From assembly GCA_018222405.1 (NCBI GenBank), contig JAAFAI010000005.1, forward strand, positions 62,001-126,000: DNA of 64,000 nucleotides. The letters are read 5' to 3'. Source of the DNA: Gammaproteobacteria bacterium (lineage in GTDB: Bacteria > Pseudomonadota > Gammaproteobacteria > Enterobacterales > Alteromonadaceae). Shown piece after piece: positions 9,846-18,932 of this stretch (position 1 is the stretch's first letter; every line of letters starts with the position of its first letter). Both the position numbers and the translations under genes were made by a program. Below the pieces are notes generated by a model. It was not told where the DNA came from and did no database searches. It was given only the letters and a program-made list of their open reading frames with translations.

Positions 9846-9853
9846 TGGCCGGC
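9836..9853. terminator. GC-rich hairpin between convergent genes
   Basis: Perfect stem GCCGGCC / GGCCGGC with loop TGAT. It contains the stop codon of the YeeZ-like gene and lies 5 bp from the end of the transporter gene. No T-run follows, so termination is only a guess. Confidence 0.4.
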
Positions 9854-9858
9854 CCTGC

Positions 9859-11280
9859 CTAGCCAATCAGACTGACACCGAAATATTTCAGCGCCACGGT
9901 ATTAACGAAGATCACCGCCAGAATAAGCGGAATAAACGTACCTACCGAGATATCCACATAGCGTTCAACCCAGCTGCCTTTGTAGTTGGGGGCGCCCACC
10001 TGTAATGCCTTGTTGAAGTTATGGCGTTTCCAGCGATACATCACAAAAATACAGATAAGTAGTCCGTTGAGGGGCAAAATCGTATCGTAGAACACGTCAT
10101 ACACCACGTCGAAGAAAGACTTATCTGCTCCCGCATAAGCGGTGAACGAAGTCAGGGCCGGCACGAAGCCAAACGACAACGCGCACAACGCGGCGAAGAT
10201 AACCAGCAGAGCGCCGAGGACCACCAGCGACTTACGACGGCTGTAGTCTTTTTCATCCATTAACGCAGCCACAGGCACCTCAAAAATAGAGACCAGAGAG
10301 GTTATGGCGGCAAAGAATACCAGCAGGAAGAATATGCTGGCCACGATACTGGCGCCAATAAATCCGATACTGGTTTGCAATGCCAGAAAAATCTGCGGCA
10401 AAAATGAGAAGATCATGCTAATTGATGACTCACTCAGTTCGGTAGTATCGATGTTCGGGTTAAATGAAAATATTGCTGGTAGAATCATCAGGCCAGCGGT
10501 AAATGCTACCGCGGTATCGGTGATTGCCACCAGTTTGGCCGAGTTAGGAATATCAGACTGGTTATCGATGTAACTACCATAGGTAATCATGATCCCCATG
10601 CCCAGACTTAATGAGAAGAAAGCCTGCGACAGGGCGCCGTTGATAACCGAAGCATTAATTTTGCTGAAATCCGGCACCAGATAAAAGCTCACACCAGCCA
10701 TGGCGTTGTCGCGGGTAAGCACAAAAATAACCAGTAGAACCAGCATTATAAACAAGGTGGGCATAAGTAGCTTAGCCGCTTTTTCGATACCTTGTTTAAC
10801 GCCGCCCTGTAAAATGCCGTACATAATGCCCAAAACAGCCGCCATGTAGGCGAATATCACCGGCGAGTTTATGAAGTTACCAAAGGTATTCGGATCGGCG
10901 AGTAATTCTAAATCGCCGGTCACCGCGTAAAACAGGTAGCCAAATATCCATACCGTAATTACCAGATAAAACACGGCAATCATAAAGGGTGTAACAATGG
11001 ATAACCAACCGGCTATCTTCCACTTTGCCGAGTTGCCGGTAAGATCAGAATAGGCGCCCAGCGGATCTTTTTTGGTATGCCGTCCTACTGACATTTCTGC
11101 CATCATTACCGGTAAACAAATAGCGAATACAAAAATGGCATACATCAGCAGGAATGCGCCGCCACCGTTTTTTGCAGCGCCTACCGGAAATCCCACCAGG
11201 TTGCCAATACCTACCGCAGAGCCTGCGGCGGCCAGAATAAATCCAAGGCGCGATCCGAACTGTTCTCTGGTCCCGCTCAT
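9859..11280 (-). CDS. Sodium-dependent transporter, NSS/SNF family
   Basis: The start at 11280 follows AGAGGAA and begins at MSGTREQFGSRLGF; a longer frame to 11334 lacks such support. The 473-residue protein has about eleven hydrophobic segments. The first carries the family signature ILAAAGSAVGIGN and KNGGGAFL, which forms part of the substrate and sodium sites. NSS members import amino acids or related solutes with sodium, fitting a marine host. The usual Arg of the outer gate (RFP in LeuT) is replaced here (GFP in NLVGFPVGAAK). The substrate cannot be told. It is a single-gene unit. Confidence 0.88.
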   Translation of the reverse strand: MSGTREQFGSRLGFILAAAGSAVGIGNLVGFPVGAAKNGGGAFLLMYAIFVFAICLPVMMAEMSVGRHTKKDPLGAYSDLTGNSAKWKIAGWLSIVTPFMIAVFYLVITVWIFGYLFYAVTGDLELLADPNTFGNFINSPVIFAYMAAVLGIMYGILQGGVKQGIEKAAKLLMPTLFIMLVLLVIFVLTRDNAMAGVSFYLVPDFSKINASVINGALSQAFFSLSLGMGIMITYGSYIDNQSDIPNSAKLVAITDTAVAFTAGLMILPAIFSFNPNIDTTELSESSISMIFSFLPQIFLALQTSIGFIGASIVASIFFLLVFFAAITSLVSIFEVPVAALMDEKDYSRRKSLVVLGALLVIFAALCALSFGFVPALTSFTAYAGADKSFFDVVYDVFYDTILPLNGLLICIFVMYRWKRHNFNKALQVGAPNYKGSWVERYVDISVGTFIPLILAVIFVNTVALKYFGVSLIG

Positions 11281-11474
11281 ATAAGTTCCTCTTGTGATTT
11301 TTATTGTTGCTTTATTTCGGAACGGTGCGCACAACTTCTTTTATTGGTAATGACGGTTGGCTGCGTCCTGTCGTCCGATTTTTTCCAATTGGCATACTAT
11401 CAATACCCTGTAAAAAAGTCTTGGGTTTCATCGGAAGCAATCAGCCAGCGGACGGGCAACGTTGTATGCGCAAC

Positions 11475-12194
11475 TTACCAGGGGATGGGTTTGTTGTCCC
11501 AGTCGAGGAAATAAGGACTGTGTTCAACTGTGCGCTGCTGAATCATCGCGACCAGTTGCTGCGCGGTAAATTCGGGGGTAAACAGTTTTTCAGGTTTCAC
11601 GTTACGCTGAAAAGGCTCGGACAGCTGAGAATCTACCGTACCGGGGTGATAGCAAATCAGGCTGGTCTGTTTGGCTCTTCGCTTATATTCAACCGCAGCG
11701 GTTTTCACCAGCATATTGAGTGCCGCCTTTGAGGCCCGGTACCCGTACCAGCCACCGAGGCCGTTATCTTCGATACTGCCTACCCGCGCGCTCAGCACGG
11801 TTAAGGTTGAATGCTCAGAAGGAAAAAAGCCAACCAGCTGTTTTATCCACAGCATCGGCAGCACAGTGTTGATGGCAAAGTAATGCTGCAGAGCCTCGGG
11901 CGTGATGTCTTCGAGCCGTTTTTCCGGCTGTACCTCGTTGTCGTGCAATATACCGGTAGTGCACACCACATGATGAAACTGCATGTCGTGTTGCTTGCAT
12001 TCTGCCAGCCAGCCCGCAATCGCCTGTTCATCCGTTGTGTTAAGCAGAACTGATTTGAGGTTTGCCTGCTCGCCGTCAATCTCCTGCGCCTGACGCGACA
12101 CCGCGTAAACGGTAGCCTGTGGAAATACCTTGTGCATTTGCTGCGCAATGGCCTTGCCTATAGCGCCGCTACTGCCAATCACTAATACATTCAT
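11475..12194 (-). CDS. Short-chain dehydrogenase/reductase, C-factor-like
   Basis: A 239-residue classical SDR: the cofactor loop GSSGAIG is at 7-13, the catalytic Tyr-x3-Lys lies in YGYRASK near 150, and a Ser (LSARVGS) precedes it. The group includes C-signal-like reductases of unknown substrate. It overlaps the upstream DCC gene by 4 bases (ATGA), so the two are translationally coupled and probably work together. Confidence 0.83.
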   Translation of the reverse strand: MNVLVIGSSGAIGKAIAQQMHKVFPQATVYAVSRQAQEIDGEQANLKSVLLNTTDEQAIAGWLAECKQHDMQFHHVVCTTGILHDNEVQPEKRLEDITPEALQHYFAINTVLPMLWIKQLVGFFPSEHSTLTVLSARVGSIEDNGLGGWYGYRASKAALNMLVKTAAVEYKRRAKQTSLICYHPGTVDSQLSEPFQRNVKPEKLFTPEFTAQQLVAMIQQRTVEHSPYFLDWDNKPIPW

Positions 12195-12598
12195 GGTTTT
12201 TTAAGCTCACACTGCTGGCAACGTTTTTGCCCGGTTAATAAGTAAGATATGCGGTAACGGTGTTTGGCAAACCACAGGTAAAAGCGATCGGCCAGCGGCT
12301 TCACCAGTGGCCAGCGCAGTGGCGCATACAACCAGCCTTTTCCTACCAGCCGCCAGGCTTCATAGGTGACATCCAGGCCGATAAGCATGGTGCCATCAGC
12401 TTGCATAGCATGGATGCGGTCGTTCAGGGCCTGCCAGTCGAGCTCGGGAAAACGCTGATGAAAGTCCGCCGCCATAATATCGACAAAGCCAAGTTTATTG
12501 TCCTGGTTAAGGCGCTTCAGATGGCGCATTTCTATGGCACACAGCGGGCAACCGCCGTCATAGAATATGGTAAGTTGTGGAGTTGTATTTGTATTCAT
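12191..12598 (-). CDS. DCC family thiol-disulfide oxidoreductase-like protein (DUF393)
   Basis: A 135-residue protein with the defining motif YDGGCPLC at 13-20, which gives the family its name (DxxCxxC). The C-terminal part is basic and aromatic, ending in a Cys pair (QKRCQQC). These proteins are predicted to have a thioredoxin-like fold; the substrate is unknown. It overlaps the following SDR gene by 4 bases. The divergent neighbour is msrA, so a shared redox theme is possible but not shown. Confidence 0.82.
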   Translation of the reverse strand: MNTNTTPQLTIFYDGGCPLCAIEMRHLKRLNQDNKLGFVDIMAADFHQRFPELDWQALNDRIHAMQADGTMLIGLDVTYEAWRLVGKGWLYAPLRWPLVKPLADRFYLWFAKHRYRISYLLTGQKRCQQCELKKP

Positions 12599-12692
12599 GC
12601 CTGCTTATACGCACAAATTTATCGCCTGGATGACTTGAAGATCACGCTTTGCGCCACCACACTTCATGCATAACAAAAACGCGGAGTTTTTT

Positions 12693-13244
12693 ATGACAAC
12701 CACAGCGACAGAAACCACAGCAACTGCGACCCTGGCCGGCGGCTGCTTCTGGTGTATCGAATCAGCCTTTAATCAGGTTCAGGGCATTAAACTGGCAACC
12801 TCCGGCTACGCCGGTGGCCACACTGATTCACCCAGTTATGAGGCTGTTTGCAAAGGAGATACCGGTCATGCAGAAGTGGTACAGCTGACTTATTATCCGG
12901 ACCAAATCAGTTATCGGGAAATACTCGAAATCTTTTTTGCACTGCACGATCCAACTCAGTTAAACCGTCAGGGTAATGATGTGGGCACGCAGTATCGCAG
13001 TGCGGTGTTCTATCATGACGAAGAACAAAAGGCCGCAGCAGAAGCCATTATTCAGGAAATGACCGACGATAAGGTATGGCCGGATCCCATCGTGACCGAG
13101 GTAGTGCCGTTATCCAACTATTCGGCTGCAGAAGATTATCATCAGTCTTACTTTAAAAATAATCCGCAAAACCAGTATTGCGCAATGGTTGTCGCGCCAA
13201 AACTGGCGAAGTTTAAAAAGACCTTTGCCGAACGTCTGCGCTAA
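12693..13244 (+). CDS. msrA: Peptide methionine sulfoxide reductase MsrA
   Basis: The enzyme reduces methionine-S-sulfoxide in proteins. The start at 12693 is set by GGAG 6 bases upstream; a frame starting at 12666 lacks one. The 183-residue protein carries the catalytic GGCFWCIE near residues 17-24, TGHAEVVQL, the long DPTQLNRQGNDVGTQYRS block and a HQSYF segment. Length and motifs are typical of stand-alone MsrA; there is no fused MsrB. A resolving Cys is likely in NQYCAMV near 165. Confidence 0.96.
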   Translation: MTTTATETTATATLAGGCFWCIESAFNQVQGIKLATSGYAGGHTDSPSYEAVCKGDTGHAEVVQLTYYPDQISYREILEIFFALHDPTQLNRQGNDVGTQYRSAVFYHDEEQKAAAEAIIQEMTDDKVWPDPIVTEVVPLSNYSAAEDYHQSYFKNNPQNQYCAMVVAPKLAKFKKTFAERLR

Positions 13245-13250
13245 TCGATT

Positions 13251-13272
13251 CGGGCTGGTTGAAACCAGCCCG
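13251..13272 (+). terminator. Hairpin after msrA
   Basis: Stem CGGGCTGG / CCAGCCCG with loop TTGAAA, 7 bases after the msrA stop. No clear T-run follows (CCATATCTCTTT), so it is a modest terminator candidate. Confidence 0.5.
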
Positions 13273-13304
13273 CCATATCTCTTTACCCAATTAAATCGCT
13301 TTAC

Positions 13305-14447
13305 CTAATTAAACCAACTGGCATCCAGCGGCATGCTGAACAACAACGGTGCCATACCCTCGTAACGACTACGATTAGCCTCGCACTGCAGGTTCTTCAT
13401 ATAATTTACTTTCCATGGATCGTTTACCATCCACAGGGTGTCACCAATCACTGCCAGCCCTTCGATAGAAGCATTGTCCATGACTTCCTGTGCTGCGCAG
13501 TTCTCCGGGTCTCCACCAGGCGCGGTAAATTGCAGGGCGATTTTCCGGGTAGGCTTTTCAGCCGCCGTATCAATGACCCACAACTCGTTATCATTACGAG
13601 CAGCGGCAAGTAAAAAGCCACTGGCTGCGCCAGCAGGCTGATAATATTCCAGCCCGTTGATGGGATGACGACCACTGTCGAATGCCGGAACCTGAAGGCC
13701 CGGATCGGTGACTACTGCAAAATCAGTGCTATCCCAGAAGCTATCATCCAGGGTAACCGAAAACACTCTGGGGTTGCCGGCATTATCCCGCTCAAGAGCC
13801 AGATACAACGTGCGGTTCTGGCCCAGCGCCATGCCTTCAATGCCATCGTTAGGAAAATCTCCCACCGCATACTCGAGCGGAAATTGCAGAGGGCGCACAT
13901 GTGTCATGGTGGCGTTGCCACTGTCATGCTGTTCAATACGAACCAGTAATGTAGGGTAATCGGTTGATCCGGTTGCCTCATAGCGCTGCTGGCAGCGATC
14001 AGACAGGGCGCCGGTTCGCGTGGCATCCTCAGTAACGGTGTAAAACACATTGGGCTGTTCGGGGTCGGCCACCAGCGCCTCTAAATCAGGCTCATCTGCC
14101 AGATACTGAGAAAAACAGCTGCGGCGAACCCGGCTTGCCATGCCCATATCGTCCGGGCGCGGCGCCAGGGTGGCACTGGCAGGATCAATTTTGTGTAAAC
14201 GACGGCGCTGATACTCTTTAGCGCTGCCATCGGAGATAGTGTAGAGCATCCCGTCAACATGAGTCAGGCCGGAGGTTTGCGGATCCAGCATAACACCGCC
14301 GGCCGCTTCCATAATCCAGGCACCAGCCAGCACATGCTCCTGCGGCGCCGCTTTTAATTCGTTAGTTGTTTCGGTAGGTTGCTTGTCGTTACTGCAGGCA
14401 CTTAATAAGCCGGCGGCTAGCAGGCTTAAAAACCAGGCTGATTTCAT
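13305..14447 (-). CDS. Lipoprotein with esterase-like activity of phytase-type propeller domain
   Basis: This 380-residue protein starts at the ATG at 14447 and has a lipoprotein signal (LLSAC). The body reads as a beta-propeller: repeated short blocks such as SGLTHVDGMLYTISDG, NDGIEGMALG and ASIEGLAVIGDTLWMVND recur at intervals and resemble the phytase-like family (Phytase-like Pfam domain). The actual reaction is unknown. Four to six Cys residues may form periplasmic disulfides. It is convergent with msrA and divergent from the PhoD-like gene, a neighbour that also belongs to a phosphatase-type family. Confidence 0.68.
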   Translation of the reverse strand: MKSAWFLSLLAAGLLSACSNDKQPTETTNELKAAPQEHVLAGAWIMEAAGGVMLDPQTSGLTHVDGMLYTISDGSAKEYQRRRLHKIDPASATLAPRPDDMGMASRVRRSCFSQYLADEPDLEALVADPEQPNVFYTVTEDATRTGALSDRCQQRYEATGSTDYPTLLVRIEQHDSGNATMTHVRPLQFPLEYAVGDFPNDGIEGMALGQNRTLYLALERDNAGNPRVFSVTLDDSFWDSTDFAVVTDPGLQVPAFDSGRHPINGLEYYQPAGAASGFLLAAARNDNELWVIDTAAEKPTRKIALQFTAPGGDPENCAAQEVMDNASIEGLAVIGDTLWMVNDPWKVNYMKNLQCEANRSRYEGMAPLLFSMPLDASWFN

Positions 14448-14600
14448 TGTCAGGTCCAATCCTTAGTCATTTTGCGTTTATCGTCGCTTACTGACCCACC
14501 CTGGTCAAGCCCGTTGAGCAAACGCCCTGAGCCGTTGACCGCACTTGCCTGAAACCAACCAGCACCGTATAGTCTTGCAGTAACTACTACAGGAGCAGTT

Positions 14601-16514
14601 TTGACCTCATCACCCCTTCCTCTTGTTATCGCCGGCCCTGTTTTAAGGCATACGCAACAGGCTGGTTTTACCTTATGGCTGGTTACTTCAGAACCGGCCG
14701 ATATTGATGTATTCCTGCTTCAGGCGCAACAGGCACAAAACAGTGACACTACCGACCGCGTTATACAGGTGGGTGAAAAAGCGTTTATTCATGTACTGAC
14801 CTGCGCACCGCAAACACCGCTGGAAGCAAACACGCTGTATCATTACCAGCTTAATTTTAAGCAAACGGTGCAACAGCAGCGTTGGCAAAACGAGTTACCT
14901 TCGCTGTGCTACCCGGGCCAGAATGACCTGCACTTCCGCGTACCCGCAGCGCTATCCAATGTGCTGCATGGCAGTTGTCGCAAGCCTCATCACCCGTCAG
15001 AAGACAGTCTGGTAAGAGTTGATGAACTCATTCATCAGGAGTGTGAGGGCGGCGCGCAAAGACCAGACCTGCTGCTAATGACCGGCGATCAAATCTACGC
15101 TGATGACGTAGCCGGCCCCATGCTGCAGGCGATAATGCAAACCATCAGACGACTGGGGTTATTTCATGAAGATCTTGATGAGGCGATTGTGGATTCTACA
15201 GCCCAGCTTGATGGTCACCCGTACTGTTATTATCACCGCCAGCAAATTCTGCCCCAGGTAGCCACTAACACGGCGTTATCCAAACTCTTTTTTGGCGCCA
15301 AAAAAAAACCGGTGTTTACTTCGGTTAACGCGCAGAACCACCTGATTGGGCTGGCCGAAGTGATTGCCATGTATTTATTAGTGTGGTCGGAATCGCTGTG
15401 GGCCGATATATCGTTTAATGCCGATGAGGTCGACCCGGACCATCAGGCCCTATTTAACCGCGAAGCTGACATTATTGAGCAGTTCAGCCAATCCCTCGGG
15501 CAGGTTCGCCGGGCGCTGGCACACATTCCTACCTACATGATATTTGACGATCATGATGTCACCGACGACTGGAACCTGACCCGGGGCTGGGAGCAGGAGG
15601 TATACGGTCATCCGTTATCCCGTCGAATGGTTGGCAATGCGCTGGCCGGTTACTGGCTTTGTCAGGGCTGGGCGAATCAGCCCGATAGTTTTACCGCCAT
15701 CGAAAAGCTCGCCATTGACAATTTTACTGCCAACGGCATGATGAACCACCCCGCTTTCATTGACGCATTATTCCAATGGGAGCAATGGCATTACCAGCTG
15801 GACACCCAGCCGCCGGTGCACGTACTGGATACCCGAACCCGACGTTGGCGCAGTGAATCCAGCCTTAATAAACCGTCGGGGCTGATGGACTGGGAAGCAT
15901 TGTGCGATTTTCAGCATCAGCTTATCGGCCAGGACGCCGTTATCGTTGTCTCCGCCGCCCCTATCTACGGCGTGAAGTTTATCGAGGTTATTCAGAAACT
16001 ATTCACCCTGGCGGGCAAAGCGTTAACCGTGGATGCGGAAAACTGGATGGCCCATAAAGGCACCGCCAGTGTTATTCTGAATATCTTCAGGCACTACAAA
16101 ACGCCGCCGCATTTTATTATCCTGTCTGGCGACGTACATTACTCTTTTGTTTACGATGTACGGTTACGGTTCAGGCGCAACAGCCCTGAAATCACCCAGT
16201 TTACCTGTAGCGGCATTAAAAACACCTTCCCGGATACGCTGATCCGCTGGCTGGACCGCTTCAACCAGTGGTTTTACGGCACCCGCTCGCCGCTCAATAT
16301 CTTTACCCGACGACGGAATATGTCAGTGCACGACCGTCATCCTGACAGCAACGACAGTATTGCACTGCTTAATCAGTCGGCCATTGGCCAGCTGCTCATT
16401 GATCCCGAAATCGAAAATGTTCGTTGTATTGCCTTGTGTAGTAATGGCGACACGGTAGAATTCCCCCCGGAACTGTCGGATGACGAAACCTGCAAGAGAA
16501 CAGTAAATGAGTGA
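14601..16514 (+). CDS. PhoD-like metallophosphatase
   Basis: Start is a TTG at 14601 with a strong AGGAG 5 bases upstream; no ATG in a better place exists. The 637-residue protein lacks a signal peptide and so may be cytosolic. PhoD-type metal motifs are visible: [12 protein letters not shown] (about 155), [12 protein letters not shown] (about 315), and near the end [12 protein letters not shown] (about 510). Such enzymes are phosphodiesterases or phosphatases binding Fe/Ca. It overlaps fldB by 8 bases, so the two are co-expressed, though a functional link is not obvious. Confidence 0.8.
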   Translation: MTSSPLPLVIAGPVLRHTQQAGFTLWLVTSEPADIDVFLLQAQQAQNSDTTDRVIQVGEKAFIHVLTCAPQTPLEANTLYHYQLNFKQTVQQQRWQNELPSLCYPGQNDLHFRVPAALSNVLHGSCRKPHHPSEDSLVRVDELIHQECEGGAQRPDLLLMTGDQIYADDVAGPMLQAIMQTIRRLGLFHEDLDEAIVDSTAQLDGHPYCYYHRQQILPQVATNTALSKLFFGAKKKPVFTSVNAQNHLIGLAEVIAMYLLVWSESLWADISFNADEVDPDHQALFNREADIIEQFSQSLGQVRRALAHIPTYMIFDDHDVTDDWNLTRGWEQEVYGHPLSRRMVGNALAGYWLCQGWANQPDSFTAIEKLAIDNFTANGMMNHPAFIDALFQWEQWHYQLDTQPPVHVLDTRTRRWRSESSLNKPSGLMDWEALCDFQHQLIGQDAVIVVSAAPIYGVKFIEVIQKLFTLAGKALTVDAENWMAHKGTASVILNIFRHYKTPPHFIILSGDVHYSFVYDVRLRFRRNSPEITQFTCSGIKNTFPDTLIRWLDRFNQWFYGTRSPLNIFTRRRNMSVHDRHPDSNDSIALLNQSAIGQLLIDPEIENVRCIALCSNGDTVEFPPELSDDETCKRTVNE

Positions 16515-17049
16515 TACCGGATTAAAAATTGGCCTGTTTTACGGCTCAACCACCTGCTATACGGAAATGGCGGCTGAAAAAATTCAGGACCAGCTGAATG
16601 CCTTATTCGGGGAGCCGGTTGTGGAGCTGCATAACATACAGGACGTGTCACTGAGTCAGACTGCCGGTTACGACATTTTAATTCTGGGTATCTCGACCTG
16701 GGACTTTGGTGAGCTGCAGGAAGACTGGGAGTCCAGTTGGGACGACGTTCACCAGCTCGATCTGTCGGGCAAAATTGTTGCTCTGTATGGTTTGGGCGAT
16801 CAACTGGGCTATGCAGACTGGTTTCAGGATGCGCTGGGAATGCTACACGACGCCATCGCACCAACCGGATGTCAGTTTATTGGTTACTGGCCTAATCAGG
16901 GCTATGAGTTTGCTCAGTCCAAAGCGCTTACCGAAGATGGCTCCCACTTTGTAGGTCTGTCGCTGGATGACGAAAATCAATATGACCAGACCGATGACAG
17001 GATCCTGACCTGGTGTACCCAGCTGGTCACCGAACTCAGTGAGCTCTGA
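16507..17049 (+). CDS. fldB: Flavodoxin FldB
   Basis: A 180-residue long-chain flavodoxin carrying FMN for low-potential electron transfer. The phosphate loop is [16 protein letters not shown] (residues 11-26); the FMN-stacking regions [13 protein letters not shown] and [13 protein letters not shown] are nearly those of E. coli FldB. It overlaps the end of the PhoD-like gene. In related bacteria fldB is commonly followed by xerD. Here it is followed by non-coding sequence, an RHS scrap and an IS, indicating local rearrangement. Confidence 0.95.
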   Translation: MSDTGLKIGLFYGSTTCYTEMAAEKIQDQLNALFGEPVVELHNIQDVSLSQTAGYDILILGISTWDFGELQEDWESSWDDVHQLDLSGKIVALYGLGDQLGYADWFQDALGMLHDAIAPTGCQFIGYWPNQGYEFAQSKALTEDGSHFVGLSLDDENQYDQTDDRILTWCTQLVTELSEL

Positions 17050-17282
17050 CAACGACACAGCCAATTCGCTGGTGTGCCTGCCGGCAGTGTCATCACACGG
17101 GTTAAATGTGCTGTCGCGTCTCAGGAAAAAATTTTCAACCGTGCTGTTCATTGTCTTTCAGAGTTTGGCTCAAAGGCATTTACTCTACAAAATTCAAGCA
17201 AGCGTGCCAGAGTGTCTGTTGGCTCAATTGATTAACGGTTCGACAACAAGGATACCTTGCTAGCGGAACTTCCGGAACGTGA

Positions 17283-17600
17283 ATGTATATGCAGGCACGA
17301 TACTATGATCCAGTCATAGGTCGTTTTTATTCGAATGATCCTATCGGTTTTCGCGATGTTCATAGCTTTAACCGTTATGCGTATGCGAATAACAATCCAT
17401 ATAAATATGTTGATCCTGACGGAAAAGATCCAACTTCTCCATTTGGTATGATGAGAAACCAACAACGAATTGCTGATATAGCGAAAAGTGATCCTCAGTT
17501 CCATAAAACTGCCACAGGGTACCAAAAACAAGTGGGTGCGTTATTGCCGGGAGGCATAGTTGTAGACTTAGGGAAAATGCGAATAAGTCTTCCAATTTAG
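17283..17600 (+). pseudogene. RHS repeat core tip fragment, cut by IS
   Basis: The 105 codons start with the end of an RHS core: QARYYDPVIGRFYSNDPIGF, NRYAYANNNP and DPDGKD are the classical signature just before the variable C-terminal tip. The large upstream RHS body is missing; a stop precedes the ATG and bases 17050-17282 hold no RHS-like frame. At the 3' end, native coding stops at 17571, and the last ten codons plus the stop are supplied by the IS terminal repeat. It is therefore truncated on both sides and probably not functional. Orphan tips of this type are common debris of polymorphic toxin loci. Confidence 0.75.
17572..17591 (+). repeat. IS left terminal inverted repeat
   Basis: Matches the reverse complement of 18731-18750 at 18 of 20 positions. 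It also encodes part of the false C-terminus of the RHS fragment. Confidence 0.8.
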
Positions 17601-17716
17601 ACCTTAAGCAAGGCTTCGCACTCGCCGTCTATTTTTTGAACGCTAAATTTCAATTTCGGCCAATATACTATCGTTTTAGGCCTGATTTCGGCCTAATTCC
17701 GGGTTATTCCCGGATT

Positions 17717-18684
17717 TCAGGCAGATCTTGGCTGTCGTCGTAACATCTGGTCTACTTTAAACAGGTTCGCCAAGGTGAATAGCATGGCTAACTGTGAATC
17801 ATTTTTCATCATCCCTTTATAGCGTGCTTTGATAAAGCCAAACTGACATTTGATGGTCCTAAACGGGTGTTCTACCTTCGCCCGAATGCTGGCTTTTAGG
17901 TATTCGATGTTAATGGCAGTTTTGTTTTTGCGGGAATGCTTTTTCAATGCCCGGACTTTACCGGGGCGTTCGGCAATCAGCCATTCCACATTCGTATCTT
18001 GCAACTCCATCCGTTTCTCTGCTCCCTGATAACCGGCATCGTCGGAAGCGAATTCTTCTTCGCCGTGCAACTGGTTCAGGTCATGCTCGTTGGCGGCGGT
18101 GGTCACCAGCGTATGAGTCAGGCCACTCTTAGCATCCACACCAATATAGGCTTTCATCCCAAAGTGCCACTCATTGCCTTTCTTGGTCTGATGCATGTCC
18201 GGGTCGCGTTCATTCTTTTTGTTCTTCGTAGAACTTGGCGCTTCAATAATCGTAGCATCCGCCAACGTGCCTTGTGTCATCATTACACCGCACTCCGACA
18301 GCCATTGATTGACTGTTTTGAATAATTGGCGAGTAAGCTTGTGTTTTCTAGCAAGTGCCGGAAATTCATAATGGTGGTGCGGTCAGGAATCGCTTTATCC
18401 AGTGATAAATGTGCAAATTGGCGCATCGAAGCAATCTCGTACAGCGCATCTTCCATCGCCTCATCACTCAGACTGTACTATTGCTGCATACAGTGAATGC
18501 GGAACATCGTTTCCAGCGGATACGGCCGACGACCATTGCCTGTTTTAGGATAAAAGGCTTCAATCACTTCCAGAAATTGAGTCCACGGCAACAGTTTGTC
18601 CATCCGGGATAAGAAAATTTCATTACGGGTTTGACGGCGCTTACTGGAAAACTCACTATCGGCGAAGGTAAACTGTTGGCTCAT
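17717..18684 (-). pseudogene. IS5-family transposase, nonsense and frameshift
   Basis: The gene would start at 18684 ([12 protein letters not shown]). An in-frame TAG lies at 18478-18480, directly after FRIHCMQQ, where relatives have Trp followed by YSLSD (TGG to TAG). Downstream the reading frame continues ([20 protein letters not shown]) until about 18345, where a missing base in an A-run (minus strand) shifts it. The rest is intact and has the DDE core: [19 protein letters not shown] and the [13 protein letters not shown] block. With two lesions the copy cannot transpose unaided. Confidence 0.85.
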
Positions 18685-18730
18685 GGGCGTTAGTGGCTAT
18701 GATTTGCTGTGCTGCTATGATCTCACATTA

Positions 18731-18750
18731 GAGACTTATTCGCATCTTCC
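18731..18750 (-). repeat. IS right terminal inverted repeat
   Basis: Partner of the repeat at 17572-17591. On the minus strand it reads into the IS from the truncated DUF6379 frame. Confidence 0.8.
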
Positions 18751-18866
18751 CTAGCCTGAACTCCACGGTAGTTGGGGTTACGTAATTGAAACTGAAAGCC
18801 GGGTTGGCCATCTTTCAGTGTGATATTTCTCGCTCCCCGGCTTTGTATTATTGAACGTTCAATCAT
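18751..18866 (-). pseudogene. N-terminal stub of a DUF6379 C-deglycosidase subunit, cut by IS
   Basis: From the ATG at 18866 (preceded by AAAGGAGTAACC) the frame encodes MIERSIIQSRGARNITL, then GFQFQLRNPNYRGVQ, and runs straight into the IS at 18750, stopping soon inside it. The stub aligns with the first 37 residues of the fused deglycosidase at 51559-52863, sharing RN-TL, GFQF and RNPNYRG. It would have been the last gene of the first aromatic operon. The remaining coding sequence is not on the other side of the IS, so it was deleted, not just interrupted. Confidence 0.8.
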
Positions 18867-18932
18867 GGTTACTCCTTTATTGAAAGGCCTGCCGGTCTTC
18901 CGGCAAGCGTGTTGTCAGTGGCTCCATACCTG

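Larger units (their letters stand above)
17572..18750 (-). mobile_element. IS5-family insertion sequence, degenerate, 1179 bp
   Basis: The ends are a 20-bp inverted repeat with 18 matches: GGAAAATGCGAATAAGTCTT at 17572-17591 against the reverse complement of 18731-18750. The flanks are TTAG (17568-17571) and CTAG (18751-18754). Both fit the YTAR target of IS5 elements but are not identical, so they are not a perfect target duplication. The inside carries a broken DDE transposase on the minus strand. The left flank is an RHS gene and the right flank a DUF6379 gene, and both are truncated exactly at the IS ends. Confidence 0.82.

Noticed and set aside
9836..9853. GC hairpin as a REP element
   Set aside because: Only one copy was noticed, and it fits a hairpin between convergent genes.
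17039..17263. Open frame of 74 codons after fldB
   Set aside because: It starts inside fldB, has no ribosome site and shows no likeness to RHS or XerD.
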